Shown here in pieces: positions 47,601-58,747 of a DNA stretch of 64,000 bases (within the stretch, counting starts at the first letter, position 1; each line of letters opens with the position of its first letter). The translations under genes were made by a program, and so were the position numbers. The notes under the pieces are model-generated. The model was given only the letters and a program-made list of their open reading frames with translations. It was not told the DNA's origin and did no database searches. The DNA comes from Leptoclinus maculatus. Its lineage: Eukaryota; Chordata; Actinopteri; Perciformes; Stichaeidae. The stretch is taken from positions 2,150,463 through 2,214,462 of the forward strand of contig JAVDOI010000007.1 in assembly GCA_032191485.1 (NCBI GenBank), written 5' to 3'.

Positions 47601-47880
47601 TAATGCTTTTATTTTCCACCATTATTGCAAATCAGTAGTACTGTTCTGCCACAAAAATTTGAATTTACAAAATTTGATATAGAATGTTCAATAAATTCTG
47701 CAATGAAAACCAATACAGAAATATATGCAAGAAATTAAGGCTATCATTAAGAAAAATCACAAGTATTACAATCTGCGATGATCATTGACATTCATGAAAC
47801 ATTGAAGAACATCTTTCATTGACCATCTGCTCCTTCAGAGGACTGTTAAAAGAAGGTACATATCAGATTAGGACAGAAGA
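44698..47880. other. Intergenic upstream of gal
   Basis: 45725-46240 contains CCATAGACTGTATATAAGAAGTGGA and GGAGTCGCCCCCTGATGGCC, the two ends of a common fish interspersed repeat. The rest is AT-rich without recognised features. Confidence 0.5.
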
Positions 47881-48009
47881 ATGGCGCGCACGTATTTCCC
47901 CCCCTTTTAAAAAAAATCCGATCCCATGTCTCCGAGGGTGACATAGAAAGAAATCTGATGATGGCATTATATAATATTATTGAATTGTATTATGCGTTGT
48001 GTTCGTGAC

Positions 48010-48118
48010 CTGCCCATCCGGTCTGCGGGGGGAGGGGAGGGGGGGGGGGGGGGGCGGGCTGCCGGCGCGAGCTGACAAGCAGCGCACATAAAAGGTGGAC
48101 GGAGTCCCCCGTCTCATC
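48010..48118 (+). promoter_or_regulatory. gal: gal core promoter with TATA box
   Basis: A G-rich run (48027-48056) and GCGGGCTGCC precede CATAAAAGG at 48087-48095, a TATA-type element about 30 bp before the triplicated GTCTCATC (48111-48135), where transcription probably starts. No perfect cAMP-response element is seen in the immediate upstream sequence. The start site is inferred from spacing. Confidence 0.6.
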
Positions 48119-48215
48119 GTCTCATCGTCTCATCCGAACCACTGAGTGTCAGCACGCGCCGAGCGACTTCTGCCGCAGACTTCTAAGTGGAACAGGCGGG
48201 AAAGTGACATCAAAG
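48119..48215 (+). other. gal: gal exon 1 (5' UTR, non-coding)
   Basis: Ends at CATCAAAG|GTAAGC, a consensus donor, and is followed by a 188-bp intron to the ATG exon. A non-coding first exon with the ATG at the very start of exon 2 is the arrangement known for vertebrate galanin genes. The 5' limit is estimated from the TATA box. Confidence 0.7.
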
Positions 48216-48403
48216 GTAAGCGGCTCCTTTTCTTTCTTCTTTCTGATCTCCCGAAAAGTTCGCTCGCGTCGACCACAAACGTGCGCTCGAGAGGGACAAA
48301 GTTTCCCTGAATGTTCCTCGGTGACGTTCCTCCTCGGCAGTACACCTTTATAAATACTGTTCTGTTGATGACATATATATTTTTATTTTTGTCTCTTTCT
48401 CAG

Positions 48404-48484
48404 ATGCAGAGGTGCTTTGGAATTGTTTGCGTGTCGCTCATCTTTTGCGCAACTCTCTCTGAGACCATCGGGTTGGTCATTGCG
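48404..48484 (+). CDS. gal: gal exon 2: start codon and signal peptide
   Basis: The ATG directly follows the CAG acceptor. Encodes MQRCFGIVCVSLIFCATLSE plus TIGLVIA; donor GCG|GTAAGT in phase 0. Confidence 0.97.
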
Positions 48485-48531
48485 GTAAGTGAGCTGTTCA
48501 GATTCCAAATTGTAGCACGGCTTTGTTGTTA

Positions 48532-48628
<97 letters not shown>

Positions 48629-49640
48629 GCATTTCCAGTCAGATGCCTAATTATTCGGAGATGCAAAAATATAATTCAAAATACCAGCATAAAGGAGACA
48701 AATGGTCGCTGTAGAATAACAATGTAAAACACATAAATATATAATATTAAATAATGTAAAAGTTGACAAGGGAGGCAGAGAGAAATACCATGAGATATAT
48801 ATACATATCAAAATGCTCTATAGGTTGGTTATATGGGGTTGTACAGTAAACTGTTGGGGTGTCTCAGTATATAGAAGTAAAGCCACTGTGTCAGTTTGTT
48901 ACACCTTTGGGCCCTTTAATGTATAATAACAATATATAACGATATATAGCACGTTTTCTAGTAGTGCAATAAATAACAAGGCCATTTAAAATAACCACTT
49001 GAAGCCTATTTTTGTTTATACTCCTGTTTGAATTAAATACTTGATAAATGAAAAGTTTTCTCATTTAAACAATAACTTTAATGCAAAATGAACAGAAACA
49101 AATATTTATATATATTTACAGCTATACAGCGACTATGTTTACATGCACATAAATACAGAGTAATCACATCAAACATTAAATCAATATTTTTTGTAATAGA
49201 TAATTAAGTTTTGATCTGATTTTTGGGAGAAATTTGAGTTAGCGTGTGCTGGTTATTACCAATTTAGGCGACATAATTGTGTATTCACCATGACACCAGA
49301 GCTTTTTGAGTATTTCTTTTATTTAGGTTCACTGGTGCAGAGATGTGTCAGAAATAGACAAAAGAATACACGAAGCCTAAGACAATAGCAGCAGCTCCAA
49401 TGTAAATGTATTTGTCAGTGAGTATAGTTAATATGGGAGTTTGAATTGATATGATGATACACAAAACGTGGGAAAGAGGTATGGGGTTAATTTATTAATT
49501 AAATGGATATGAACATATTTTATATTTTAAGACACATTTGAGGATCTGATTATTGTGTTTCTGGTGACCCTGCAGGCGAAGGAGAAACGGGGCTGGACAC
49601 TGAACAGTGCTGGCTACCTGTTAGGTCCCCGTAAGTACCA

Positions 49641-49681
<41 letters not shown>

Positions 49682-52600
49682 CTTGCTGTTACACCGCATC
49701 AGTAACAGGCTGAAAACTCACTTTCAACATATCTGGAGACATAGTTTGGGAGAATGCGTTCCCACAGCAACCACCATGTGCTTCTAACATTGTGGGAAAC
49801 ATTTCATATTCGAAGAGTCTGTATGAGATGCACCAGTCTTTCAACTAACGCCAATGAAAATCCATCCACATCATTATTTGATGGGCAGAGAAAGTGACAT
49901 AGTAAAAAGAGTGAGGACATCTTTGAGGTTGGATGGGTCAAACAAACGTGGACTTTCACCCAGGAGACCGCTGTTTCTGTGGGAACAAATGCAGTTATTT
50001 TACGTAACAAACGTACTTATTTAAGGCAAGACAAGTTTATATGTATAGCACATTTCAACAACAAGGTAATTCAAAGTGCTTCACATAAAACCATTAAAAG
50101 CATCAAAACATAAGGAAAAAGAAAAGGAGATTTAAAAACAATTAAGAACATTCATTGAACATTAAAGCACTAAAAAGCAGTGTAAGAAATAAAATACAGA
50201 AGTAAAATACAGAACTGCAGGAGATTGATTAATATCCTTGAATGTGGTTGAATTAAAGGCAGCAAACAGAAAAGTCTTCAGTCTTGATTTAAAGGAGCTG
50301 AGGGTCTCAGCAGACCTGCAGCTTTCTGGACTTTGTTCCAGATATGTGGAGCAGAAACACTGAACGCTGCTTCTCCATGTTTAGTTCTGACTCTGGGAAC
50401 AGAAAGTAGACCGGTCCCAGACCACCTGAGGGGTCGGGATGGTTCATAAGGTAGCAGCAGATCACAGATGTATTTTGGCCCTAAACCATTCAGTGCTTTA
50501 TAAACCAACAGCAGGATTTTAAAGTCAATTCTTTGTTGGACAGGAAGCCAGTGTAAAGACCTCAGAACTGGAGTGATGTGATCCACGTTCTTGGTCTTAG
50601 TGAGGACTCGAGCTGCAGCGTTCTGATTGACTTTTTACAGAGACCTGTAAACACACCGTTACAGTAGTCCAGTCTACTGAAGATAAATGCATGGACAAGG
50701 TTTTACAAATCCTGTTGAGACATAAGTCCTCTAACCCTTTATATATTCTTCAGGTGATAGGAGGCTGATTTAGTAATTGTCTTGATATGGCTGTTCAGGT
50801 TGAGGTCTGAATCCATAACTACACCTAGATTTCTGGCTTGGTTTGAGGTTTTTAACATCAGTGATTGAAGCTGAACGCTGACTTTCAATCGTTTAAACCC
50901 AAACCACAATGTTTTCCTAAAGCTAACCAAGTACTTGTGTTGCCTCAACCATTCAATCATTTTACTGTAGTTTTGCTGCGTAACTTCCGTATTTAACAAA
51001 CAAAATTATTTTACGTAAAATACTAATTTTAATCCAAACCACGACTTTTTCCTAAACCTAACAAAGTACTTTTGTCGCCTTAAACGTTGAATTATTTTAC
51101 TGTACTTTTGCTAACTTCCCTACTTTATTAACGCCAGTTGCATAACAGGTTGAATTATTTTAACCACAGTTAAGATCTTTTAATCCTAACCAAGTACACT
51201 TGTTGTGTAATAAGTACATCTAAAAAACGAGTTAAACCTACGATGGAAAATTATTTGGAAAAGAGACTGTGTGCATGTAACGCGTGGAATCTGTGCGTTT
51301 CCTGTCAACACAGAAGTTTATTTTGAAAAGTCGCAATGCATTTATCGAGCGGAAAACTTAACATGTCGTCCAAAAGTGACACCAGAGGGTTACCTAGAGC
51401 GTAATAGTTTGAAGCGTGGGGCCACTGACCAAGCGTCAGACTTGATGAGTTGGGAGTGAGAACGTGTCGCTTGAACAGTGTTTTGTACTAAATTACACTT
51501 CCAGAACTGCTGAAATGTGAACATTTTAACTACGTGTTCTTGCAAAAGAAAACTAACCCCATCACCTGTTTTTCAACACTCACCTCCATGCCTATGCTGC
51601 TGTCAGACTGTAATCTTTGTATCTCTGCTTCATCCTGCCTCTGTGTGCTTAGACGGCATCTGGTTTGTCTTGTCGAGGCGTTGAGATTTTTTCAAACACA
51701 AAATCAATCACATGAATTAAAATCCAGGCCGTGATCAAGTGTCAGTAGCTAACAGCTACATATCTAAACCTGTTTAGTTTACCTTAATCACTGGATGGGA
51801 AAATGGTTTCACAATGAACCAAATGATCCAACGATTTCACCACATTTCTGGGTTGAAATAATGAACGTCTTTACCAAAGGCTGAACCAAGAGGGATGCAC
51901 TCACCAAATATAATGAAGTAAAATACAATCAAATGTTTTTAGGCTGAAAAATGTAGAAACTCTATAAAAGTGATGCATTGGCAACATTTTGAGGCGAGCC
52001 AACACACGTGTGGACAACAGAACCCTCTTTTTACGACATTAATTAATGACACGCTGCATTAGTTGATGTTTTCTGATCACTAGGGGGGCAGCAGAACAAA
52101 ATGAAAACACAATATTTACATATAAGTAAAGTGTAAAAACGACACGATTAAACAACTTAGACGTAAGCGACCGTGTTAAGCTTCAGAGGTGCTGGTAGGT
52201 GGATTTATTTACCTTTGGACAAACCCATTGCAAGCTGTTTCCACTCTTTATGCTAAGCTAAGCAAACCGACCACCGGCTGTAGCTTCATATCTAATGGGG
52301 TGGTATCACTCCTCTCATCATGTTTTATATATATATAGGCTAATTTATTAGCTTCAACCAAAAGTCGGGGGTGGAAAAGAGATTTAGTTCCAGATCGTGA
52401 CTGAAACTGTTCATTGTTAAAGGTGCAATGCGTAAAATCTGGTCATAATTTTAGATTAAAGTATTACAAAAATTAACAAATTTTATCAAACGAACAGGAA
52501 GAGGCTACAGTGTTGACGTTACGTCAAAAGCGTCTGTTATTGTGTTGCAGAGATATCTACCGAAATTAGCATGCTAACCAGCTAGCCCCGGCCCGTCCTG

Positions 52601-52696
52601 TCTTGTGATACCACCTGTACCTGGAGAGGCGATAGTGAGTCACTATAGCGTCCCGTCTGTCCTCAGTCAAACATGAGAGGAAGTAGAAATAGAGCT

Positions 52697-52746
<50 letters not shown>

Positions 52747-53128
52747 TCGCAGAGTTTCAGCAGTTTGGTCGAATTGTCTTTTTAAAATAGTTTTATGACT
52801 GATGACTGTAAATTTAGATTGTATGAACCCAGTAGTAGTGGTGAAATGCTGCCCCCTACGTGTTGGGAGCATGTCGGCAGATCTTACACATTGCACCTTT
52901 AAATGACATAAATCATCCATAAACAGTCAACATGAGCTCCTGAGCTCACTGGTATTGTTTGAAAATGTTGCCTATGTAGTAACACGACTCGCAACACTAA
53001 AAAGGTCGAGCCCATCTGTGAATCAATGCTGTTCTGTGTCTTTGTCCCTGTCCATTGTCTCCACCGTGTCAGCTAATTTAGCAGAATTCAAAGATGGCCT
53101 CATTACTGTGAACACTGGCTATATCCAG

Positions 53129-53160
<32 letters not shown>

Positions 53161-53217
53161 TCTTAACAATTTGTCCAAATAACTCTACGACAGGAAATCT
53201 GGAAAATGTTGTCCCTT

Positions 53218-53255
<38 letters not shown>

Positions 53256-56200
53256 GCCTAGGTAAAGGTTGCTCCTGCCTCATCCTGTGTTTCAGGTCGT
53301 ATTGATCACCTAATTCAGATAAAGGATTCTCCCAGTGTCCGAGGCAGAGACGAGCTGGTCACTCAATGTAAGATAGAAACGTACGTCCGCTGCAGGGCTT
53401 TGGTGTCGGCCCGGGAATTGCTCCGTCCAAACATCCCGCCTCCCTAGCTGCCGCTGTCACTCATCTGGGGAGGACGTCCGTCCCCCCGCTGCTGTCTGTG
53501 CTTACGCATCCAAACATCGCATTTCTCTCTGTGCTAGAAGCAAAGGAATTCATGTTGAGTTTATGTACTGTACGAATGGGAGGAACAGAAAAACCTCTTG
53601 TGAGCATTATTCTAAAGCGGCCCCACCCATTACCAGCCAAGACGAGATCAAACTGCCTTTATTAGTTGTAGCGGTTAGTTACTAAATATGAACAAACTGT
53701 CGTTAGCTGAGGCGATTGTGTCAATGTTACTCATATGTTATATACATATATGTTGCGTATTTCATTTTAATGACACTGCCAGTGCAGGTCACTTTGCAGC
53801 CATTTTCCACAGGTTGTCAACACTTCTGTAGTTCTTTCTGCCAAGTCGCAAAAGAACTACAGAATTCTGATATCTCCGGCAAACGTGAGCGGTTTACGAC
53901 CATTGGGTTGCTTGTAATGTTATGTACCGTGAGATATGACATCAACTGTTTTACCAAGTGTAAGATTAGATGAGCAATATCACTCTCAATGGTGTGTGTC
54001 CAGCACAGAGATACTGTCAGTCCAGGATAGCGTAGCTTAGCACAAACTACTAGCTTAGCTCCATTGAAAAAAAGAAGCCTTCCACCAACCCCAAAGCTGT
54101 TATATTATATCATGTCAGCTAGTATTCGAGTGACATAAATCTTAATATAACGCTTTTACTTTTTTTAATTTTCGCTGCGGTTTAATATTTTAGATGGAGC
54201 TAGGCTAGCGGTTTGTCTTCCAGTCTTTGTGCAGAGCTAAAGACTGCCTTGGACCTCGTTTACCTGCACTCACAAGTGTGTAGCATATGCTAGCATAGCA
54301 TAGTGTGTACGGCAACTTCTGTTAGTTCATTTTGATGTTGGGAACCACTCATCTTGGAAGTCAAGACAACTTAATGCTGGATTTAGCTATTTCAAAATGG
54401 CTACCCCAAAAGTGACATGCTAGAGTAAACGTGTCGTTTGGGTATAACAGCTCACATGAACATCGAAGGAGAGCAAGCTGTTCCCAGCATGCCGTTTGGC
54501 AGTGCAAAGCCCTTTATTCGCACGTCGATATACTTTAGAACTGTTGTTTTTGTCTACTTTCACACAGAACGCTAATATGACGTGAGTGAAAAAGCAACGC
54601 AATTCTTTTCCCGTAACACTGGGATTTTTTCTGAGCTTTCGTACCGCGAATATAGGCATCAACCAATCCCATGCGGACTAGTCATATTCAATATAGCAGC
54701 AGTGTGCAACAACAGGGAGGCACCCTAGTCCTGAACAAGAACAATGCATTACTCCTCTAGACCTTGATAAAGTTAGCATGGACCACATCCTTTCTTTCCT
54801 TTCACAATAAAAGCCCCAGACATAAACACTAACTGTTACCAGTAGCTGTTTACCAGAGGGAACTCAAATAGCTTAGCGTACAGTAGTTTAGGCTGTACAA
54901 CAATTTACATCAGCCAGACTGACAGACGCTGCTCTGGGTCAACAGGATCCTGTTACGTGCACATAATGCACTGCTTCAATCATGTAAGTCCAATTCCATC
55001 ACATTAACACACAATGTGTCAGTCCAGTTTTTCACTGTGAATCTTTACAGTAATTTGATAATTGACATTGACAAGTATTGTTTTTAAAACCTTTAAATTA
55101 CTACAATTGAAATAAGAAGAAACTTTGAATGTTTAAGGTAAATGCACTACATACTATAGACATACTACATGCTACATGTTCTATATAAAAACATTGCAGG
55201 ATATATAATATTAAATGTAATGACCAAAACACCCTCAGAGACAGGAGGAGCAGTTTGTACTTGAAACGCAAAACCATTAAAGTACATCATTTCCCCTCCT
55301 GGTCACTCCGATGTCACGTATTTTAAGTGGACCTGTAGTTTAACAGCACAGGGCGTAGCAGCTCGAGCACTACTTGAGCTAATGAGGAAGCTAAGTTGAG
55401 GCAAACACCTCCAGACACTTAACGTCCCTCCTCTTCAACCCAAACACTCTTAATGTGAACTTCAAATGTGATAAAGACACATACTTGAAAAAGACTGGTG
55501 AGTAATGCTGCGAAGTCAAAGAGAATAGATGAAGGTAGATATTGTCTCTAGTTATATCATCAGCAAACAGACACACCTCAAGGTTCTATATGAGCTCCAG
55601 TTTGTATTATTACTAACCAGAGCTTTGTTATCCACCCACAGTAAGAAGAGTCTTTAAGGATTCAGAACAGCAGTAAGCGTTGACCTCTAGATATTCTATG
55701 GTAAAGCGGAAGCTTAGCTCTGTGATCCGAACATGATGGTAAAACACGAAGGCACAAATGAGAGGCTGTGGTTGTAGAAGCCGTTGGCCTTGTGTGCTCA
55801 TGGAGGGGGTGCCAGGCTCCAGCACAACTCGGAACTTGGTGTGTAGCATGCTAGCTAAGTAGATACAACTTGTGGACATTGAAGTTTCTTTCTAGCATGG
55901 GAAAAGCTCGTCCTAAGCTAGGCTAAAGGTAGCCCGTTTGGGACCGTCTCATCCGCTGTGAAGAGTCGCTTTTTTACGAGAGAACCGAGGCTGCATTCAC
56001 AACAAATCCGGCGTTGCTTCGGCAAAACCGCCAAGTTCTCCGATTCATTTTATGACCGGCGATCCAGAACAACCCAGCCACGAGAGAAGAAGAAGGCGCT
56101 GGTATCTCTGTATGACCTCTACTGGACATACAGAGACGACTGGAAGCAAGCCTTCTAAACGAATGCATTTCTTTTAAAAATGTGGTGTTTGTTAAATTTG

Positions 56201-58353
56201 TAAATGTTGGGATGAGGACTTGAACTCTCTGTGATCTGTAGGAATACACTGAGAGCTGACGATGCATCTCCATTATTTATTTTCATCATCATCATTGTTC
56301 AAATGCATTTCTTTATGTGTTAACACTGCCCTCCATCCCATTTCAGACTTGTGCTTCTTTTTATTTATTTATTTTTTTACCGCAATTCCATGAGCCAAGC
56401 CCTGCAGGTGGTCCGTACAAGTTTGGAAATTGAACCAAACAATTACAAACCAAATACCATGCTGACATAACCAAGTGTACAACAATTGCCTTTAGATCTT
56501 CTTTCAAGAGCAGCTGGAAATGAAAGCTTCAACTGAATAGCTGTACTACTTTAATCACGTTGAACTGCAGCTTAAACTTGACCTCATTTCAAGTGCATTG
56601 AGCTCAGTGCAACTGTTTGTTTGACTGTTTGTTTGTGATCACTCCTCATTGTCCAGATGGAATAGATGGACACAGGACACTCGGAGACAAGGCGGGTCTG
56701 GCTGGCAAGAGGGACATGGGCCAGGAGGAGGACTTCAGAACAGGTCTGTCTCTCTCACACAGAGGGATCTTCCTTTATCTACTGCTAAAAGACAAACGCT
56801 GTGATTTTGTTGTGCAACCCCTTACTGACACCCTCGCAATGATCGCAATGATCGCAAGCCATCTTCAGAAACCTTCACGTTTCATTCAGCTCAAAGGAAT
56901 ACTCTTAACTCACCTTGACTTCTTCATGCCTCCACGGTGAGCCAAGAATCAAAGTTATTTCTTGATGAATTGAAGTACATGGAGGCCATGTTTGACATCA
57001 TCAAAATGATACCAAAACAACTCCTACAGTATCCAAGTATGATCCAGTCGTATACTCACTACTTCGCCATACTTTTACTATTCAAAACACTTACGCCACA
57101 TCCTTCTCATTTTGGTACGGTAGTGGCGAAAGTGTTTTTAAATAAACAAAGATTTCTTTAAGAATCAAGGCAACAAAACGGTCATTTGTTGGTGAAATAC
57201 GCTGATTTACTTTGTATAACTTATACGTAATATTCCACTATTATTACAAATATGACAATGAAGTCCAGTGAGTCAAGGAACGAGTTAGAGGCACTGCAGC
57301 AAGCTAACACAGTAGCGCAAAGGCTAACATTTAGTTCTCAACAGAGAACAGTTCTTTCTATAATTCTCTGTAGTGAGAATACTTCCTCCCTGTCTCAAGA
57401 TATCCTAGTATCTGGAGATACTGATTCCTCCATGTCTTTACCTGAGCTCCTGTCAAACCTTTCAGTGTGCTACCAGATTCAGATGACGTGACAGTTGGCT
57501 GCACTTTGTTGCTTTACCTCCACAGGTTCCCTGAGAATAGCAGATGGAGAGGTCATCCACACTATCATTGACTTCCTGTCGTACCTGAAGCTTAAAGGTA
57601 CGTTCATTTCTATTTGAACTAACCTCAACGTGAGGATTAATATGAAATGATATTCAATTTAACAAAAATACCCAGCCCACTCTCCTGGAAAGAATGTTTG
57701 CATCGTGCATTTCTTCAAACCACAGATTCGTTGAATGTTTTTGACAGATGACGTATTGAGCATCCGTTAGTAACGGTTACGTGGTATTATAAGCAGGTTG
57801 AGGTTGGAAGGAAGTGGTGGATGGGTCAAATAAACAGTACTCAACACTGGACACAGTGTGAAACCAAAACCAACTTTGACTCATAGCAACGTTGTTACAC
57901 TCGTTACATAATGTTGTGTAAGAAAGGCCACTAAGGGCTGTTATTCATTCACGCTAGTAATGTTGTTACGGCTCTTATGTTACGTTACGAATTGTTTAAA
58001 AACTCAAACCATGTAATATTGTTCATCTTTGCAAGCATATACGAGGTTAAAGGGTCACAAGGTTAAAGGGTCACAAGGTTAATTTATAGTCATTTTATCG
58101 CAGAGTCGATATTAAATGTATTCATGAAACATATTTTTGACATTCTACGTATTACGTTGTTTGCAGAAACCTACAATGCCAACATGTTGTTTTGGAATAC
58201 TTTGAAGTGAACTGTGGTTAAGATGAGGACCCTTGAATGTGGGATGAATGTGAGCCCGTATACAGCACACATACATGAAGCAATATACTGATACCAGTGT
58301 TCTATGGAGTAACATACTGACACGTAGAGGGATGTTCTCTGAACCCTAACACA

Positions 58354-58399
<46 letters not shown>

Positions 58400-58466
58400 T
58401 ACAGAGATGGGAGCCTTGGACAGCCTGCCTTCCTCTGTGACATCAGACGAACTGGACAACCCCTAA
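48404..58466 (+). CDS. gal: Preprogalanin (galanin and GMAP precursor), alternatively spliced
   Basis: Coding exons 48404-48484, 49576-49630, (53296-53367), 56657-56743, 57526-57597, 58405-58466. Without the bracketed exon the CDS is 357 bp (118 residues); with it, 142. Order: signal peptide (residues 1 to about 20, core IVCVSLIFCATL), spacer, KR cleavage site, galanin starting GWTLNSAGYLLGP and continuing HGIDGHRTLGDKAGLA, then GKR, where Gly donates the C-terminal amide, then GMAP with TIIDFLSYLKLKEMG. Galanin is a secreted neuropeptide acting on G-protein-coupled galanin receptors in feeding, reproduction and pituitary control. All junctions are GT-AG and in phase. The bracketed exon adds 24 residues inside galanin, starting with Arg-Arg. 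Confidence 0.97.
48534..48627. repeat. (TG)n microsatellite, gal intron 2
   Basis: About 93 bp of uninterrupted TG, 50 bp after the signal-peptide exon; the longest pure TG tract in the window. Confidence 0.97.
49576..49630 (+). CDS. gal: gal exon 3: KR site and galanin 1-13
   Basis: Encodes AKEKR and GWTLNSAGYLLGP, the invariant receptor-binding N-terminus of galanin. Donor CCCC|GTAAGT leaves one base (C), completed to His, Arg or another residue by the next exon. Confidence 0.98.
49646..49680. repeat. (CA)n microsatellite, gal intron 3
   Basis: ACACAC run of about 35 bp, 15 bp after the exon 3 donor. Confidence 0.95.
49925..51240 (-). repeat. Dispersed repeat (inverse orientation) split by a LINE, gal intron 3
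   Basis: CTTTCACCCAGGAGACCGCTG on the left and AAACCCAAACCACAATG / TCCTAAACCTAACAAAGTAC words on the right are the inverse of 43730-44285. Sequence resumes after the LINE at about 50894. Confidence 0.7.
50023..50893 (-). mobile_element. 5'-truncated L2-like LINE copy, gal intron 3
   Basis: The minus strand encodes the same C-terminal RT tail as the LINE near 31 kb (RLKVSVQLQSLMLKTSNQAR, LNSHIKTIT, HITPVLRSLHWLPVQQRIDF, KALNGLGPKYICDLLLPYEP) and the same 3' UTR down to AAACTTGTCTTGCC-like sequence. It starts in the middle of the RT, a typical 5' truncation, and carries a frameshift near 50640. Confidence 0.92.
52180..52305 (+). repeat. Dispersed repeat with TTATGCTAAGCTAAGC, gal intron 3
   Basis: CCACTCTTTATGCTAAGCTA is shared with 14805-14830 (CCAGTCTTTATGCTAAGCTA) and, less clearly, with 54020-54060. 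A common fish interspersed repeat by memory. Confidence 0.55.
52421..52898. mobile_element. TTAA-flanked MITE, gal intron 3
   Basis: The ends AGGTGCAATGCGTAAAATCTG and (inverse) AGGTGCAATGTGTAAGATCTG match at 19 of 21 bases. TTAA stands outside both ends (52417-52420, 52899-52902). 478 bp, non-coding, with an internal TA microsatellite (52699-52743). Confidence 0.78.
53130..53252. repeat. Two (TG)n tracts just upstream of optional gal exon 4
   Basis: TG runs at 53131-53160 and 53223-53252. The second ends about 43 bp before the exon 4 acceptor. Confidence 0.92.
53296..53367 (+). CDS. gal: gal exon 4: optional 72-bp exon inside galanin
   Basis: Acceptor TTTCAG, donor CAAT|GTAAGA, phase 1 at both ends, no stop. 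Encodes R-RIDHLIQIKDSPSVRGRDEL then VTQ. The first base of codon one comes from exon 3 (C+GT = Arg), so inclusion writes Arg-Arg directly after galanin residue 13. Long galanin transcripts with an extra segment at this place have been described in goldfish (from memory), which supports a real cassette exon. Confidence 0.85.
53368..56656. other. gal intron 4
   Basis: No further exon is recognised. 54420-54665 holds a repeat shared with 37460-37630. The frame at 55958-56158 has no family match I know. 56345-56375 is T-rich. Confidence 0.6.
56657..56743 (+). CDS. gal: gal exon 5: galanin C-terminus and amidation site
   Basis: Encodes (H)GIDGHRTLGDKAGLA, then GKR, then DMGQEEDFRT, the start of GMAP. 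Acceptor CCAG|ATGG, donor ACAG|GTCTGT. Confidence 0.97.
57526..57597 (+). CDS. gal: gal exon 6: GMAP core
   Basis: Encodes GSLRIADGEVIHTIIDFLSY then LKLK, the most conserved part of galanin message-associated peptide. Donor AAAG|GTACGT. Confidence 0.96.
58356..58397. repeat. (TG)n tract upstream of gal exon 7
   Basis: About 42 bp TG ending six bases before the CTTACAG acceptor, so it occupies the usual polypyrimidine tract region. Confidence 0.93.
58405..58466 (+). CDS. gal: gal exon 7: GMAP end and stop
   Basis: Encodes EMGALDSLPSSVTSDELDNP followed by TAA. It is preceded by a TG microsatellite ending six bases before the acceptor CTTACAG. Confidence 0.95.
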
Positions 58467-58737
58467 TGTGTGTGCCCCTCTTCAGATCATCTCCATCTAA
58501 GTCTGTGTTCTGTCTGGACTAACTGTCACCTTACTGTCTATCCGGTCACACTCTGATGCTGGATGTGTCCTGGTACCAGAGCTCTGCTTATTTTACTCTT
58601 TCAGATGGATTGTCCCCCAATGCAAATGGTACGGATCTTTCTGCTCCTGTGTGAACACCTTGTATGGGGGACCTCTGTTCAGAAACACTGTGTTATCATC
58701 TTAATATACTATCATCTGATGTACGACAATGGGGTCA

Positions 58738-58747
58738 AATAAATAAA
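58738..58747 (+). terminator. gal: gal polyadenylation signal
   Basis: Overlapping AATAAA hexamers (58738-58743 and 58742-58747) about 270 bp after the stop, followed by a T-rich region at 58765-58785. Confidence 0.8.

Noticed and set aside
48311..48727. 138-codon plus-strand frame with a poly Val-Cys stretch
   Set aside because: It reads through gal exon 2 in its own frame start and into the TG microsatellite; the true exon ends at 48484.
55958..56158. 66-codon plus-strand frame in gal intron 4 (RRSRTTQPREKKKALV)
   Set aside because: No recognised family, and adjacent words belong to a dispersed CTAAGCTAGGCTAA repeat.
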